DNA of 64,000 nucleotides, taken from NCBI GenBank assembly GCA_029204225.1, contig CM055096.1, forward strand, positions 77,688,580-77,752,579, read 5' to 3'. Of this stretch, positions 12,150 to 23,292 are shown in pieces (the stretch's first letter is position 1; each line of letters begins with the position of its first letter). The notes under the pieces are model-generated. The model was given only the letters and a program-made list of their open reading frames with translations. It was not told the origin of the DNA and did no database searches. The DNA is from Diphasiastrum complanatum (taxonomy: Eukaryota; Streptophyta; Lycopodiopsida; Lycopodiales; Lycopodiaceae). The position numbers and the translations under genes are program-made.

Positions 12150-12470
12150 GACTTAGATTAGGAGCAAATTGAGAAGAATAAGATACTATTTGAATTTAAA
12201 GCTGTATTTTCAGAAGAATTACCTCATGGAATACCGATGTCCAGATTGGTAGACCATAAGATAGAGTTAATTCCAGGTAGTCACCCTATCTCTAGACAAC
12301 CTTACAGGTTCTCTCATAAAGAAGAGATAGAGATTACTAAGCAAATTGAAAATTACCTGAAGATGGGTCATATTAAATTAAGTAAGTCACCTTGGGGTGC
12401 TCCTTTGGGGTGCTCATGTTTTTCTTAAATCAAAGAAAGATGGAGACTTCAAGTTGTGTGTGAAAATTAC
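12150..12470 (+). pseudogene. Gypsy B reverse transcriptase, N-terminal stub
   Basis: The frame reads VDHKIELIPGSHPISRQPYR, the entry to gypsy RT, then IENYLKMGHIKLSKSPWGAP, and after a shift KKDGDFKLCVK, the start of the first palm block. Sequence identity to RT ends at about 12470 in mid-domain. The catalytic aspartates, RNase H and integrase are absent, so this is a 3'-truncated element. Confidence 0.8.
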
Positions 12471-12889
12471 AAGGGGGTTATTAGTTATGCTATGTCATTT
12501 CGGACGTGGTCGTCGCAAGTAATTAATAATTATATGAGGGCCCAGACCTATAATTGGACATAGGAGCACATGCATGGTGAATGACTGCTTTAATGCAAGA
12601 ATAGGAGGTTAGTAGCTCAATATAGACTGCATGGTGATCCTAAGGAGAATATTCTCTCCTCTTGGAGAGAATACATTCCATGGAAACTTGCCCATCTCTC
12701 TATTGGGATTTCGGATTCTTGAGCCAGGTTTCATCTCCTCTCTTGTGTTCATTCACTGTGGCTTGGGGGTGGATTGGTTAGGGTATTGACTAGACTCTCC
12801 ATATTGGTTGGGTGGTTCATGCTCCACAGGTGTCCTTTTGGTTTGCATGTGACAGGAATCTTGAAGATCTTCACTTGGCGATTGGCGAT
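12471..12889. other. No recognised feature
   Basis: This stretch follows the truncated RT. It has a short GAGAATATTCTCTCC palindromic patch near 12655 and no coding pattern on either strand that I can name. Confidence 0.5.
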
Positions 12890-13550
12890 CGTTATACTAA
12901 GCCCCCCAACTCCAAATTGGGTGCATGATGACTCAAATTAGAGGAAATCCATCATATCTTTTAGCTTGTAACGAGATCCAACAGGTTCAGACCACCAATT
13001 GAGAGTTATTCAAGCTCAAAAAACTTCAAAAAATACACCATTTTTTTGCCTTTTTGAGACCTTTAATGGTGTCCAATTGTAACCAAATTTCATGAAAGCC
13101 TTAGAATAGCATCATTACACCTCTAAAAATGTGCATGCAAAATATTAGCCAAGGATTTTATGAATATCACCACATAGAAAAAACCACTCAACCATTTTTG
13201 CAAGTTCTTGTGGATCAAACCCACATGTGCAATCATGCCATATCTACTGTAATTCAATTACATGAAAACACTAAAAGTTCTGATTTCAGTCCATCATGTT
13301 TCATATAGCCCATTTCTAGCCGAAAATCACTAGATTTTGACCAAAAATCACTATCTTTGACCATAACCATGGCATGCAATCATTAGAATCAATCATACCG
13401 ACCGGAAAACAAGTACAATTATGAAAAATGTTCATGAACAATAGCTTTGATGAATTTGAATTTCAAGCCAAATCATGGAATAGTAGCTCAAAAACCACAA
13501 AAGAACCATAAAAAATCCATAAATTTCCTTCATTTTTTATGGTAATGATC
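12890..13550 (-). repeat. Inverted relative of the gypsy B leader
   Basis: Reverse-complemented, this block follows the same order of phrases as 9290-9730: a cue around GGTGTAATGA, then ACCATTAA.G..CTCAAAA, then GGTCTGAACCT.TTGG, then ATGATGGATT.CCTCT. Divergence is high. It is best read as the leader or LTR of a related gypsy element in the opposite orientation. Confidence 0.5.
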
Positions 13551-13551
13551 G

Positions 13552-14992
13552 TTAGGCTGAAAGCAAACCAAAATCAGAGAAGCCACTTTCACTACAATAG
13601 TACATTGCAGCAATAACTTGCAAAACTATGACTTTGTATAAATTGAATATCGGTCTATTGGATGAGAGATGAATATACTGAAAGAAAGAGAAGGGTAAAC
13701 TCCTCCTCTTATCATATTTGGACATGTAAAACAACAAGCATCAAGTTCAAATTTAGTTGTAATATTTAAGAAATTGACAACACAGTTTATGACAGTGTTC
13801 GATTAATATCCATATACTCAAGCAGATAAATCCAAAAAGGATTAGTATCCACTTGTAGTTGTTTTTTGTTTAGAAACAATATGCCCCTGAGGTTATTGAC
13901 AAAACACACATAGTCTATGTAACAGAAAGTATATTTAAAAGCTAGAATATTGTTTAGCTCACCAAGTTTCGCAAGTCTCTTGATAAATTGCATTTCATAG
14001 TAATCCAGATAGATACCAGTTACACCACATAGGGAAACAGAAAGGTATTTCACATACTTGTCTCCAAGTTTGATGACACAATTGTCTATCAAGAAGTCTC
14101 TATACACATAATTTACTCGTGCTAATCATCGTCCATATCTTCGATTGTTTACAATCCCATGACCACTTAAACTTACCACTTCGTGGTTTCCATTTGTATG
14201 ATAAAGAATCATTTTAAGCTTGTTTAAAGGCAAACTTAATAAGTTTTTTCATAACAATTTTCAGTCTCTCGGGGCCATTAAGCGGAATATTTTCATGACA
14301 TTTCACTATATCAGTTGTCTACATAGAACTAATCTTATGTGGTGCATTAAGATAATATTCAAAAGATGAATCGCAATGCCAAAAAGGATTGGTATTCACG
14401 TTAAGTATACTCTAGTAAGTATTTGCCTTAAGGCCTACTCCCTCCATGAGTCAGCATAGCAAGAGCTCTAGTCAGAAAAGTGCCCAATTTTGAAAAATAG
14501 CAATCATGTGCATTTGTTATCCATCTGAATGTATTCTTGTGGGCTTTAAACGTACATATAAAAAAAAAGTACTTCTTTACCATGTAAGCAGTCTGGTATT
14601 GCATTAATGAAGGAAGTCTTTATCGTGCTCATGGAGGTCTCAATTGAATTATTATTTTCACCTAGATAAACTGCAAAATCCGGACTAGATAATCTTTTCA
14701 AGGCAAGACTTTTGACAAATTGAATACAAATAAAACAAGGATTGTGTTGTGCTTTATCTACCCCATTAATATGTAAATGAGAGGTAATCCAATTTCTTTT
14801 ATTATTAGCATCTTTCAATCGATTGCCAAACAAATACCTACCATACAATAGCCATTTAGTGTTCCTCAAATGCTTAGTAGCCAAATTCTTGCATAATAGT
14901 GCATGTTCGGAATGAGTATCATTATCAATAGACTGATAGGTAGGTAATAGAGCTGCTAGTTTAAACCAACCATGATAAAGTTTGAGAAAAAT
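13552..14992 (-). pseudogene. Penelope-like reverse transcriptase, C-terminal two thirds
   Basis: Read from 14992 down, the order is: a helical region with HINGVDKAQHNPCFICIQFV and ALKRLSSPDFA; NTFRWITNAHDCYFS; FEYYLNAP; TTDIVKCHENIPLNGPERL, the first catalytic Asp block; IPF.CFPMWCNWYLS, the B-type block; KYTFCYIDYVCFVNN, the catalytic box, with YIDY instead of YIDD; VDTNPFWIYLLEYMDI; and KYDKRRSLPFSFFQYI...SNRPIF near 13700-13620. This order matches my recollection of plant Penelope-like RTs without a GIY-YIG endonuclease, relatives of telomerase RT. Frameshifts (near 14110, 14040 and 13780) and stops kill it. A decayed RT of another class is possible but fits less well. Confidence 0.65.
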
Positions 14993-15139
14993 ACAGATCC
15001 TAAATGGATCTAAACTCCAAGATCATTGGCTTGAATGCTTGCACTCCAAACTACATAAGCTAGGAATTGGCAAAACATTCTATGCTACCTAGAATGCAAA
15101 AGAACTTGACCAAAAATCATTTACCACAAACGGTGTAGG
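14993..15139 (-). repeat. 3' LTR fragment of copia element C
   Basis: It is about 90% identical to 23293-23440 and begins at the same TGAGAAAAATA boundary. It is cut after 147 bases at 15139. The bases just outside, AAGTT at 14988-14992, match the duplication on the far side of the other LTR. Confidence 0.75.
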
Positions 15140-15399
15140 GTCGAAGATCTTGCGTCGTAGTAGCCCTCCCGCCTGTCAACAAGGGCTAGAACACTTGATA
15201 GGTACCTAACTATGTAAAGATGCTACTTTTAGATAGTTCTCTACTTCTTACACTAGCACTAAAAGTCCAGTACATGAATGGCCCACCGAACAGATGCTCA
15301 TCATCTGCTTTTTAGTTAGACTTCCAAAATGGATCAGATGCGAGCTTAAATCAAATGACGAATATACAAGCCTAAAACTAGCTATGTCTGATGCCATCT
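15140..15399. other. No recognised feature
   Basis: This sequence lies between the cut LTR of copia C and a zinc-knuckle coding remnant. I see no coding pattern, tRNA or repeat in it. Confidence 0.4.
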
Positions 15400-16542
15400 A
15401 GGAGGAAGATGAAGGATCAGATGTTGATGAATCCAGGGAAAGGAAAGTAGCCCGTGCTCCTGTCAATGAGTTGAAGCAGATCGAGGATACCCGAGATCAG
15501 CTTTGGAAATCACAACTGGAGTTGCTTAATCGGCAACATCAACTACAAATGGAGAAACTCACCAATGTGTTTCAAACTACTACTCTGAAGTCTATCCAAC
15601 ACAATATGCCTCATCAACTACACTCAGCCCAGGTACCTAATAGACAAAAACCCATCTGGTGGCCACACTGCCGGGCTACGCATCCTACCGATGCTTGCCC
15701 TTCATATTAGCCTATCCAAGCACATGCCATCCAATGATATGAAAAACAACTGTCACAATCTGGACATTCCTCGTATTATCACGAATACCCACCAGCAAGT
15801 TCAGAAGCGCTAGACATACAAGATGGTTATGCCATTATACAGGGCCCATGAACTACATATGTTTCATTTGTAGTGAAACCGGCCACTTCATGGTTGATTG
15901 TCTAGTCAAGACCAAGTACCATGTCGAGTGTTCCGACTGTGTCAGAAAACACAGTTTTAAAGACTGTCCAAAACAACCCAACAAGATCCTACCTGCCCAA
16001 CACGTCAATTATGAATCATGATAGGATCCTCACGACAACACCACACGAGCACCATAACAACCAACAGTTAAATCTACTGCTCAATCGAGAAGTTCCTTTA
16101 TAACTTCTACATTACCACGACATTTACTAGATCAATAATCGAACATAGATGTTATATGAAATGAGTTATTTCAAGACGTAGAGGAAACTGATATTCTGTC
16201 ATCTGCTACTATTCCCAGACCAGAGCACCCTCACCAGGGAATTGACATTTTATCTCCACTCCCGCAACCTCAAAATTTTATGTCTTTCCATTTTTTGACG
16301 AGATTTCCAATCACTGGATATAACAAACCAAAATTTAAGAATTGAAAATCTAAAAGCGATTCATTTTATGAATCTCATGATCCAAAGGATACTAATGAGA
16401 ATAGTATCTTCTTATTCTATGCATTTCAAGACATATCTTACAATATCTGCAATCAATGATGGTAGATTTAGTGTCACCAACCCTGTCTTGTTTTTGACAA
16501 GGGCATATCAGAGTTATTCTCATTACTCTACAAGACCAATGG
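15400..16542 (+). pseudogene. Gag-like remnant with three zinc knuckles
   Basis: A charged stretch (NELKQIEDTRDQLWKSQLEL at about 15465) is followed by WWPHCRATHPTDAC at 15657-15700 and, in another frame, CFICSETGHFMVDC and CSDCVRKHSFKDC at 15860-15970. The middle one is a canonical CX2CX4HX4C knuckle and the other two are variants. Low-complexity, Pro- and Ser-containing readings continue to about 16540. The knuckles suggest a retroelement RNA-binding protein; the family is not recognised. Several frameshifts are present. The remnant seems to continue at 18353 once the nested copia element is removed. Confidence 0.4.
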
Positions 16543-17347
16543 TGTCAGAAATGGTGAACTCCTGCAACTTTGTCGTAGCATGAACAAGACACGAATGTCG
16601 AACGAGAACAATTTGCGATAGTCAACGTGTCTTTGACTCAAAGCACGAATGATTTGTGAATCGATTGAAAATCGTAAACACACCTCGAGGACCATGAAAC
16701 GAAAAGAACGAAACAAACAAAGATAAATCCCTCGCGCTTCCAGCTGGTAGCTCAACGGTCTTCAAGCCCAGCTGAAACGAATAGCAATGATAGAGACTAA
16801 CTAACTAGTTGATTAGCGTTAACTAGTCTTGTGATTCTACGTTTTAGCTAACTAGTTGATTAGCGTTAACTAGTCTTGTGATTCTACGTTTTAGCTATTT
16901 TGTAAACTCCACATGGTGGAGGTATAAACAATCTTCTCTGGATCATAACAAAATGTAGAGAGATAGTGAATACAGAGATCTGTAAGAAATAGAGAGAGAC
17001 TTAGCGAATAGAGTAAGAAAGGAAAAATACCATAGCTGTGCATGAAAGTTTGCCAACGAGCAGAACATAGCGAAAGAGCAGAGAGTCAATCCGCCAACGA
17101 GCGAGACACTGACGATCTCGTTCTAAAACCAAAACTGACAATATAATCGCTCTATTTCGTGTATCTCTTGGTCTTGTGCTGTGTCTCTTGATTGCTAGAA
17201 TAAAATATGTTCCGTGACGCGTAGTCGAGTGTCTGGGATCTCGTAAGAGCTTCCGCACAAAAAGAAAAATCTAAGACAGAAAATTGTTCGCGAATAAGAA
17301 GAAAGAGGATGAACATGAAACACAAGATAGAAAAAGCTTCCGCGACA
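16543..17347 (+). repeat. 5' LTR of the nested copia derivative
   Basis: The last 318 bases recur at 18113-18347. The left edge is set by TG following the AATGG duplication. The LTR contains a perfect tandem pair of 47-base units at 16803-16896. It has an 82-base segment near 17212-17294 that the 3' LTR lacks. Confidence 0.65.
16803..16896. repeat. Tandem pair of a 47-base unit
   Basis: Two identical 47-base units (16803-16849 and 16850-16896) start AACTAGTTGATTAGCGTTAA. They lie in the LTR upstream region, where duplicated enhancer-like units are common in copia elements. That role is an inference. Confidence 0.85.
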
Positions 17348-17412
17348 TTGTATCAAAGCCAACATGTTATCACTACTGATATCCCAGCAGTGATTCTTCC
17401 AGACAACACAAT

Positions 17413-18114
17413 ATGGCTACGACAATCCAGACTAGAGTAGCAATCAGTCTTGATGGTGCAAGTTACAGAATCTGAAAATTCAAAATCAAAACACTCCTGA
17501 AGGGCGAAGGCATCTGGTCGGTGACCGAGCTCTTAGAGGTGCAACCTCCAGAGGGAGAGCCGAGGAGAGCTAAATGGATCAGAAAGGATGAGCGCGCAAG
17601 GGCGATCATCGTCTCGTCCATAAATGAAGATCCACTCATGCAGATTGAAGACTGCAAAAGCAGCCATGCAGCGTGGAAAAGATTAAAGCAGAAGTATGAA
17701 GTGAGGACTACAGCTTCAGTCATGCACCTTCACAATCAGTTGCAATCCATATGGTGGGATGGCAGCCAGTTAGATCAGCACGTTGAGAAGATCAAAATGA
17801 TCTTCACTCAACTCGCTGCATCAGGACAGGAGCATCAAGTCCCAGCACCACAGTAGTTGATGTACTTCATGAAATCTCTACCGATGTCCTATCAGCCGCT
17901 AAGAATGCTCATATTGAGTCTACCAGATATGACATTCGACAAAGCAGTCAGTCTTGTCGCTGATGAGAGACTGATGAGAGACGAAGAGGGAAGCAGTGAT
18001 GAAGAGAAGGCTCTCTTCACGAAAGGAAAGAAGAAGAACAAAAACAAGACAAGATTCGAGAAGACGAAGTCCTCGAATCAGCAATCTTTTTCCTGTGATC
18101 ATTGCCACAAACCA
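17413..18114 (+). pseudogene. Copia gag, truncated in its zinc knuckle
   Basis: The ATG at 17413 opens MATTIQTRVAISLDGASYRI and meets a stop at 17473. The frame then stays open as GIWSVTELLEV, ERARAIIVSSINEDPLMQI and AAWKRLKQKYEV, with a second stop at 17854. It then reads LMYFMKSLPMSYQPLRMLIL and a Lys-rich stretch leading to SCDHCHKP. This is the UBN2-type copia gag order, ending two cysteines into the zinc knuckle, where the 3' LTR remnant is joined. GC content is higher than in neighbouring elements. Confidence 0.85.
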
Positions 18115-18347
18115 TAGTTGTGCATGAAAGTCTGCCAACGAGCTAAACACAACGAAAGAGCAGAGAGTCAATCCGCCAACGAGCGAGACACTGACGATGT
18201 CGCTCTAAAACCAAAAATGACAATATAATTGCTCTATTTCATGTATCTCTTGGTCTTGTGCTGTGTCTCTTGAAGCCAGAAAATTGTTCGCGAATCAGAA
18301 GAAACAGGACAAACACGAAACACAAGATAGAAAAAGCTTCCGCGACA
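18113..18347 (+). repeat. 3' LTR remnant of the nested copia derivative
   Basis: It matches 17031-17347 apart from an 82-base gap. It starts at a CCATAG microhomology shared by gag and LTR, which probably guided the deletion. It ends CGCGACA and is followed by the AATGG duplication. Confidence 0.75.
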
Positions 18348-18352
18348 AATGG

Positions 18353-18660
18353 CATATTGCAATTGTCAAGGTGAATTATCAATGTTGATGAATGAAAGTT
18401 TTGTCGACAAGTGCCATACAGTTCTCTCTCTCTGTACAATTCGTTTATTTCCTTGTTCCTCTTCATTCCTTTTGTGTGATTGATTTTTGCATGAGAAATA
18501 GCTACTGCACGAGAGTCTTCTGTAGAGTATCTCAAGCACACATTTTCATTCATCTATCCATCTTCAGATCACCTTATATAGAGTTTAGGATTTTTGAGCA
18601 TACGACAATCTTTAGAAATCCACGTCATTTCAGAGTTGATTTTTGTCTTTCATAGCGATA
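18353..18660 (+). other. Possible continuation of the split coding remnant
   Basis: Joined to 16537 across one copy of AATGG, the plus strand reads on without a stop from TRPM into AYCNCQGELSMLMNESFVDK before meeting stops near 18480. I do not recognise the protein. The open reading across the empty site supports the nested-insertion model more than it supports a function. Confidence 0.3.
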
Positions 18661-18831
18661 TTCATCTTTGAGTCAACTACAACAAGATCGACACAAATTT
18701 AGTTAAAATTTGTTCAATCTTTAGTCCAGTCGCATGTTTAACGTGTTTCAACTGCATATTTCACACGATGATCTAACCTTGAGCATGCCGGATACCAGTC
18801 ACAACATCCCCACCAACAGGTTTTTTTTTTG

Positions 18832-19042
<211 letters not shown>

Positions 19043-19129
19043 TTTGCAGCATCCACTAGGAGCAATTACATTGCCAGCAACAACATTAGCAGATTGACAT
19101 CCAAGGTCACAAAACCATAACGACAAGGC

Positions 19130-20110
19130 TAAGAAAGTAGGTGGGCAATCCAAAGAGACTTAATCAGACGAAGTACTCCAGTCATGATGAAGATCCTTCA
19201 AAAGATGGAAGCACAAGCATTGGAAAATCAGTCTCCTTCTTCAACCAACCTCTTGCCATACATCTGCATCCATTCTCATGCCTATCGCCCACACCATCTA
19301 TCGTTGTCACCACCGCCACCACCCTTCCTTTGTTTCCCAATATCTCGTTATCCATATGAAAAATTCCCAATCCTTTCAGACCCTGATAGTTTTGCTGAAG
19401 TGACTAAGAGATTATTGCAAATGTCTTGCGAAGACCAATTACCACCGACATTGGTTGATCAGCCGGAAAAGAAGACCTAAGAAGCAGGTGAAGTAGCTCG
19501 AAGAAATAATAAGAAATAAAGCAAAGAAACTGAGGAGTAAAGGACAAAACTTAAGCAACAAATGAGCCAAATCGATCTTGATCAAAAGAAACTCTCTGGA
19601 GCAATGACAGTCAAATCCCCTCCTATGAAGCTCGAAGAGATCCAAAAGTAATGGATCAAAGGAAGGAGCTGCAGAAAAGGAAACGATAAGATGACAACGA
19701 GCATGCAAAATAAAGCGAGCTCCTCACCCAATATGTGGTGGCCAAAGCTTGACACTAGAAGGGTCCAAGACTGCAACTGTAGAACTATTAATTCCTTCAT
19801 CCTTCCGCCAAGCCCCTATCCAATCCATCTGTCCAAATCTGTTTCTACCATCCATTTGCTGATGAGTCCATTCCCTTGAAGACTATTAACCCAAGGCTTG
19901 TACAACCTACCAATCGAAGATTCTCCTCTTATTGTCAAGAAAATAGCATCGACAAGACTGGAACTTCAACTGAGAAAAGAACTAAGGAAACGTCTAGAAG
20001 CAAATGGAGGATACAGACCTCTCAAAAGTTAGAATATGCCAAAAAACCAAAGATGAAATCGTCAATGGCAGATACAAGTTATAAAAGAAAAAGACACGCG
20101 TGATGCACTC
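19130..20110 (+). other. Low-grade coding remains, unassigned
   Basis: The plus strand has interrupted open stretches. They include a proline-rich piece (19184-19480) and a charged, helix-forming piece near 19500-19650 (KLKQQMSQIDLDQKKLSGAM) followed by VKSPPMK. The style resembles gag N-termini of plant gypsy elements. There is no diagnostic motif and there are many stops, so no call is made beyond a probable retroelement remnant. Confidence 0.25.
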
Positions 20111-21440
20111 AGGCATGCAAGTTGTGAAGCTGTTGGGAGCTCTCCAATTTTGAGAATGTCGACCACTTGCAGCAATAAGACATTATGGTTACATTGTGGC
20201 AGATTGCGAAAATCAATTTTTTATTAAAGACTTGCAACACTAGGCACTTGGTTTTATGCAAGCGAATGAGGATTTACGCTTTTCCAAGTGACAATTGAAG
20301 ATGCCAATGCGAAAGCGGAGTGACATCATTCAATATGAGTTGTAGTGGGTCCTGCAACACATTAGGGGTGGGATGTGTTGGCTGATTTGATGAATCCCAA
20401 CGATACTCGACTAGAGCTACCCAAGAGCACCTCTTACCTTAGACCGAGGAGGTCTCTGAAAAGACGAGATGAACGAAGACTGAGAGCCGAGTATGAGAGG
20501 TAAGGAATACTAGTTAATAGTCAAGTAGAAACTGTGTAAGCCTCATGGTGAATCCTGAAAGATAAAATGACCATGTAGGAACTAGTATTTCTAGGCTACT
20601 GTAATAAATGCAAGTAGAGTGAGCCACCTTTTGATGGTGACCTCTAGTGGAGAGCATAATTCCACTTGTAATTTGTGAAATGTGGAAATGGCACTAGGAT
20701 GCCACCTAAGGAGCTCTCTTGTTTATTTAAGAGACTCACCCTTGTAGAAGGGAGTTTTTTGTGTAATGCATCTACTCCATGTCCAAATGAGAAGAGCCTC
20801 CTTGAGTGATTCTCTTATGATCATGCCCTTCCATACCTTGTGTGTGGTTGTGGATTAGTGGTGGATTTGTTTTCTTGCCTTCCTAGCTGTGGATTAGATT
20901 TCCTTTCTTGCTTGTGGATTAATGTAGGAATCAACATTCAGGTAAACTAAATAGGCTGGATTTGTGGTGTAAATCTTGCATATCCTCTTACAATCTAGTT
21001 CTTGATTGTTCTTGGGGTGTCCAAGAATCAAGAAATGTGTGTTTTTTTATTCTTGGACTTCTAAAAGGATGTTAAATTAGTTCTTTTTTTATCGTTTTTG
21101 GGGATTAATGCAGGTGTAGTTTTAGTGTTTAGGATCTGATTCATTTTGTTTTTGTAGCATTAAAATAGGATTTCATGGCATTTCAACTACTCTACAAGCT
21201 GATTTCTTGGTTGAATGCATGATCTGCATGTTTGGTCAGAAGCATGTGATTTCAATTCAAGAGTGACTTCCCTGAGTCGTCCTCTGATAGGCAAGACAAT
21301 ACTACAATGATTACCAGTCCCTTTCTACCTTATTTGGGCTTTGAATAAGAATGTTAACTTCAAGAAACTGCCCAACATAGCTTGGTAACACGCTGAAAAT
21401 AGTTATTGTAAACAAGAAACAAGAAAGAATAAGCCAACTG
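20111..21440. other. No gene; LTR-like stretch near 20500-20900
   Basis: The segment 20690-20770 has TTTATTTAAGAGACTCACCC and a promoter-like context typical of LTRs, followed by T-rich AT DNA. No partner repeat or primer-binding site was found in the window. The rest shows nothing I can name. Confidence 0.25.
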
Positions 21441-21445
21441 ATTCT

Positions 21446-21824
21446 CTAGAGCAGGGAATCAGTATACATGTCCCAAACTTCTTGGTTTGTCAATTGTTCT
21501 GTAGCCATACATCCTTCATGATTAGAAATCACACATGCATCAAGCTTGAAAAGTTTACTATTCCTCCTTCCTTGAGAAATCAAGGATCCACATTTACTTA
21601 TCAAACAAGCATGTCCAATGAACTCAACATCAAGCCCCTTGTCAATCATTTGACTAACACTAAGCAATGTACAATACATTTTCAAGATTTGCTTTCCTAT
21701 TTGTTCAAAGAAAATTGAGGAATTGTGCCTATGCCTTTGATGTCACATTGACCATCATTTGCAGTATAGATGATGTTGCTTTCTCCCTCATAAGATATTA
21801 AGGATGAAAAGTATTCCTTATGTC
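21446..21824 (-). pseudogene. Copia C protease / pre-integrase fragment
   Basis: The minus strand reads HKEYFSSLISYEGESNIIYT and ANDGQCDIKGIGTI, and, after a break near 21695, LLSVSQMIDKGLDVEFIGHA and LFKLDACVISN. The same order occurs in copia D at 25860-26170 (HKEYFTSLLAYGDDK...), so the two elements are cousins. The DSG active-site segment is lost at the 21824 junction and the fragment ends at about 21450 at VWDM. Confidence 0.85.
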
Positions 21825-22001
21825 TTGCAGAATTTTTGGTTGCAAAATCCGACAGGTTGTGCTTGTCAGATTGCAAAAAGTCGTCGGATTCTGACGACCT
21901 TATAGCGACGTGTTTTTTTGACATCTGCGACGAATTAAAAAAAAGTAAGCTCGCGATTCACGTTGCAAAACATGTCACAAATCACGACGGGTGTTGTAGT
22001 G
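21825..22001. mobile_element. CACTA-type transposon end
   Basis: Reverse-complemented from 22001, the sequence opens CACTACAACACCCGTCGTG, the CACTA signature of En/Spm terminal inverted repeats. Inside lie several short direct and inverted motifs (TTGCAAAA, GTCGTCGGA, CGACGGG) of the kind found in subterminal transposase-binding regions. It sits between the gag start and the protease of copia C. No left CACTA end was found, so this is a fragment or a deleted element. Confidence 0.45.
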
Positions 22002-22016
22002 TTCAATTCTTGCAAC

Positions 22017-22133
22017 TATGTCCATAAGTTCATTCAACGGAAGTAAGGACTCCATCCTCACTTTCCAAGTAGAGTAGTTTCATGAACTCAACCTATCCTT
22101 AGATTCTAATATGATCCCACCATTGGATGCCAT
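22017..22133 (-). pseudogene. Copia C gag N-terminal fragment
   Basis: From the ATG at 22133, the minus strand reads MASNGGIILESKDRLSS, a stop, then NYSTWKVRMESLLPLNELMD. NYSTWKVRMESLL is typical of copia gag N-termini. The frame is lost at 22017 beside the CACTA-like fragment; the rest of gag is missing. Confidence 0.7.
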
Positions 22134-23280
22134 GAATATAATGATTCTTCAATTTGTAGGTTATGTCCTAATGCACCTTGCACTCACTTTTCTTTCAACA
22201 AATGATGGATAAGGATATCTATGAAGATCTAGGACCCTAAAACACTTTTCTTTTTAACCTAGATGGTTTCCAAGCATAGAAAGGAAGATTGAAACACATG
22301 CAACACTTTGCACACAACAAGAATGGATTACAAACTCAAACCAACCTAAACACACTCTTGCTTAAGCTCTCAAACTTTCCAGCAAGTTACCAAATCAAGT
22401 TATGGTGTGAAGAGTTACTTGCATTCTTAGAAGATACACAAAACTAGGATGCCAAGTTTACCCAGTAGCGAACAAACTTGATCAACATATGATCAACACA
22501 CTAAGATAATGATTCAACCTATAAAACCAAACTTCTAAAAGTTCATAAACTCCAGCAAGTGATAAATACAACTTTAGAGGTGATTGTACAAGCACACTTA
22601 GTGAATCACAAGACTAGCTTCACTAGCTTTGTCAAATCTTGATGTTTAGATGTAGATCTAAGATCACTTCACATGAGAATCTTCCTCAACCTGTTAAGAA
22701 CCTGAAAACACATTTGCATAATGGTTAAAACCCTCTATCAAATTCTCCAATCAAATTACATAAGGAGAGTTACTTATATGCTCAACAAAGTACAACAAAA
22801 TTTATGCCAAAAGTGATGACAATCTTTACAATATGCTTTGCACAATGGAGCTTAGAATATGTTCACCCAAAAAGGGGATCTTTCATCCAAATGGGAGCTT
22901 TGCTCATCCTTTAGAATAACTACAAACTCACTCAAAGAGCATTTGTCATCCACTTAAGGAGAAATTTCATCCACTTAAGGAGAGTGTTCATCCAAAAAAT
23001 GAGATTGTCAACAATAGAATGAAAAGAACATTGTTAGTATTGAATATGCACAAGCCTCACAATCAACAAATGACAAGATGTGATGATCTGATCCAAAATA
23101 GCCTCTTCTCAGCCTCTGATCTTCAATAGACTTGAAATATGCTTTTGATCCACAAGTTCAATTCACAAAACAAACGTCACTAAGATTTGATCAACAATGC
23201 AATGCATAATCATGCTAGAACTGATCAAACATCCAAATATCACCAAAAATGGAAACCTTACTAAAAATAATGGCCATCTA
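22134..23280 (-). other. Untranslated leader of copia C
   Basis: About 1.15 kb of non-coding DNA lies between the primer site and the gag start. A leader this long is unusual for copia, and part may be foreign. I see no ORF in it. Confidence 0.45.
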
Positions 23281-23292
23281 GCTCTTATACCA

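Larger units (their letters stand above)
16543..18347 (+). mobile_element. Nested copia deletion derivative with TSD AATGG
   Basis: The 5' LTR is 16543-17347, starting TGTCAGAAATGG and ending CGCGACA. A primer-site variant (TGTATCAAAGCC, 17349-17360) and gag follow, and then the inner part and end of a 3' LTR (18113-18347). The 5-base duplication AATGG lies at 16538-16542 and 18348-18352. One deletion from the gag zinc knuckle into the 3' LTR explains the structure. It removed protease, integrase, RT and about 490 bases of LTR. Confidence 0.75.

Noticed and set aside
13552..14992. Group II intron maturase or LINE reverse transcriptase
   Set aside because: The motif order with NPFWIY and KYDKRR...SNRP after the catalytic box, and no LINE or maturase domains, fits Penelope-like RT better.
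16803..16896. Tandem 47-base pair as target-site or LTR boundary
   Set aside because: It lies inside the LTR defined by the AATGG duplication, so it is an internal duplication.
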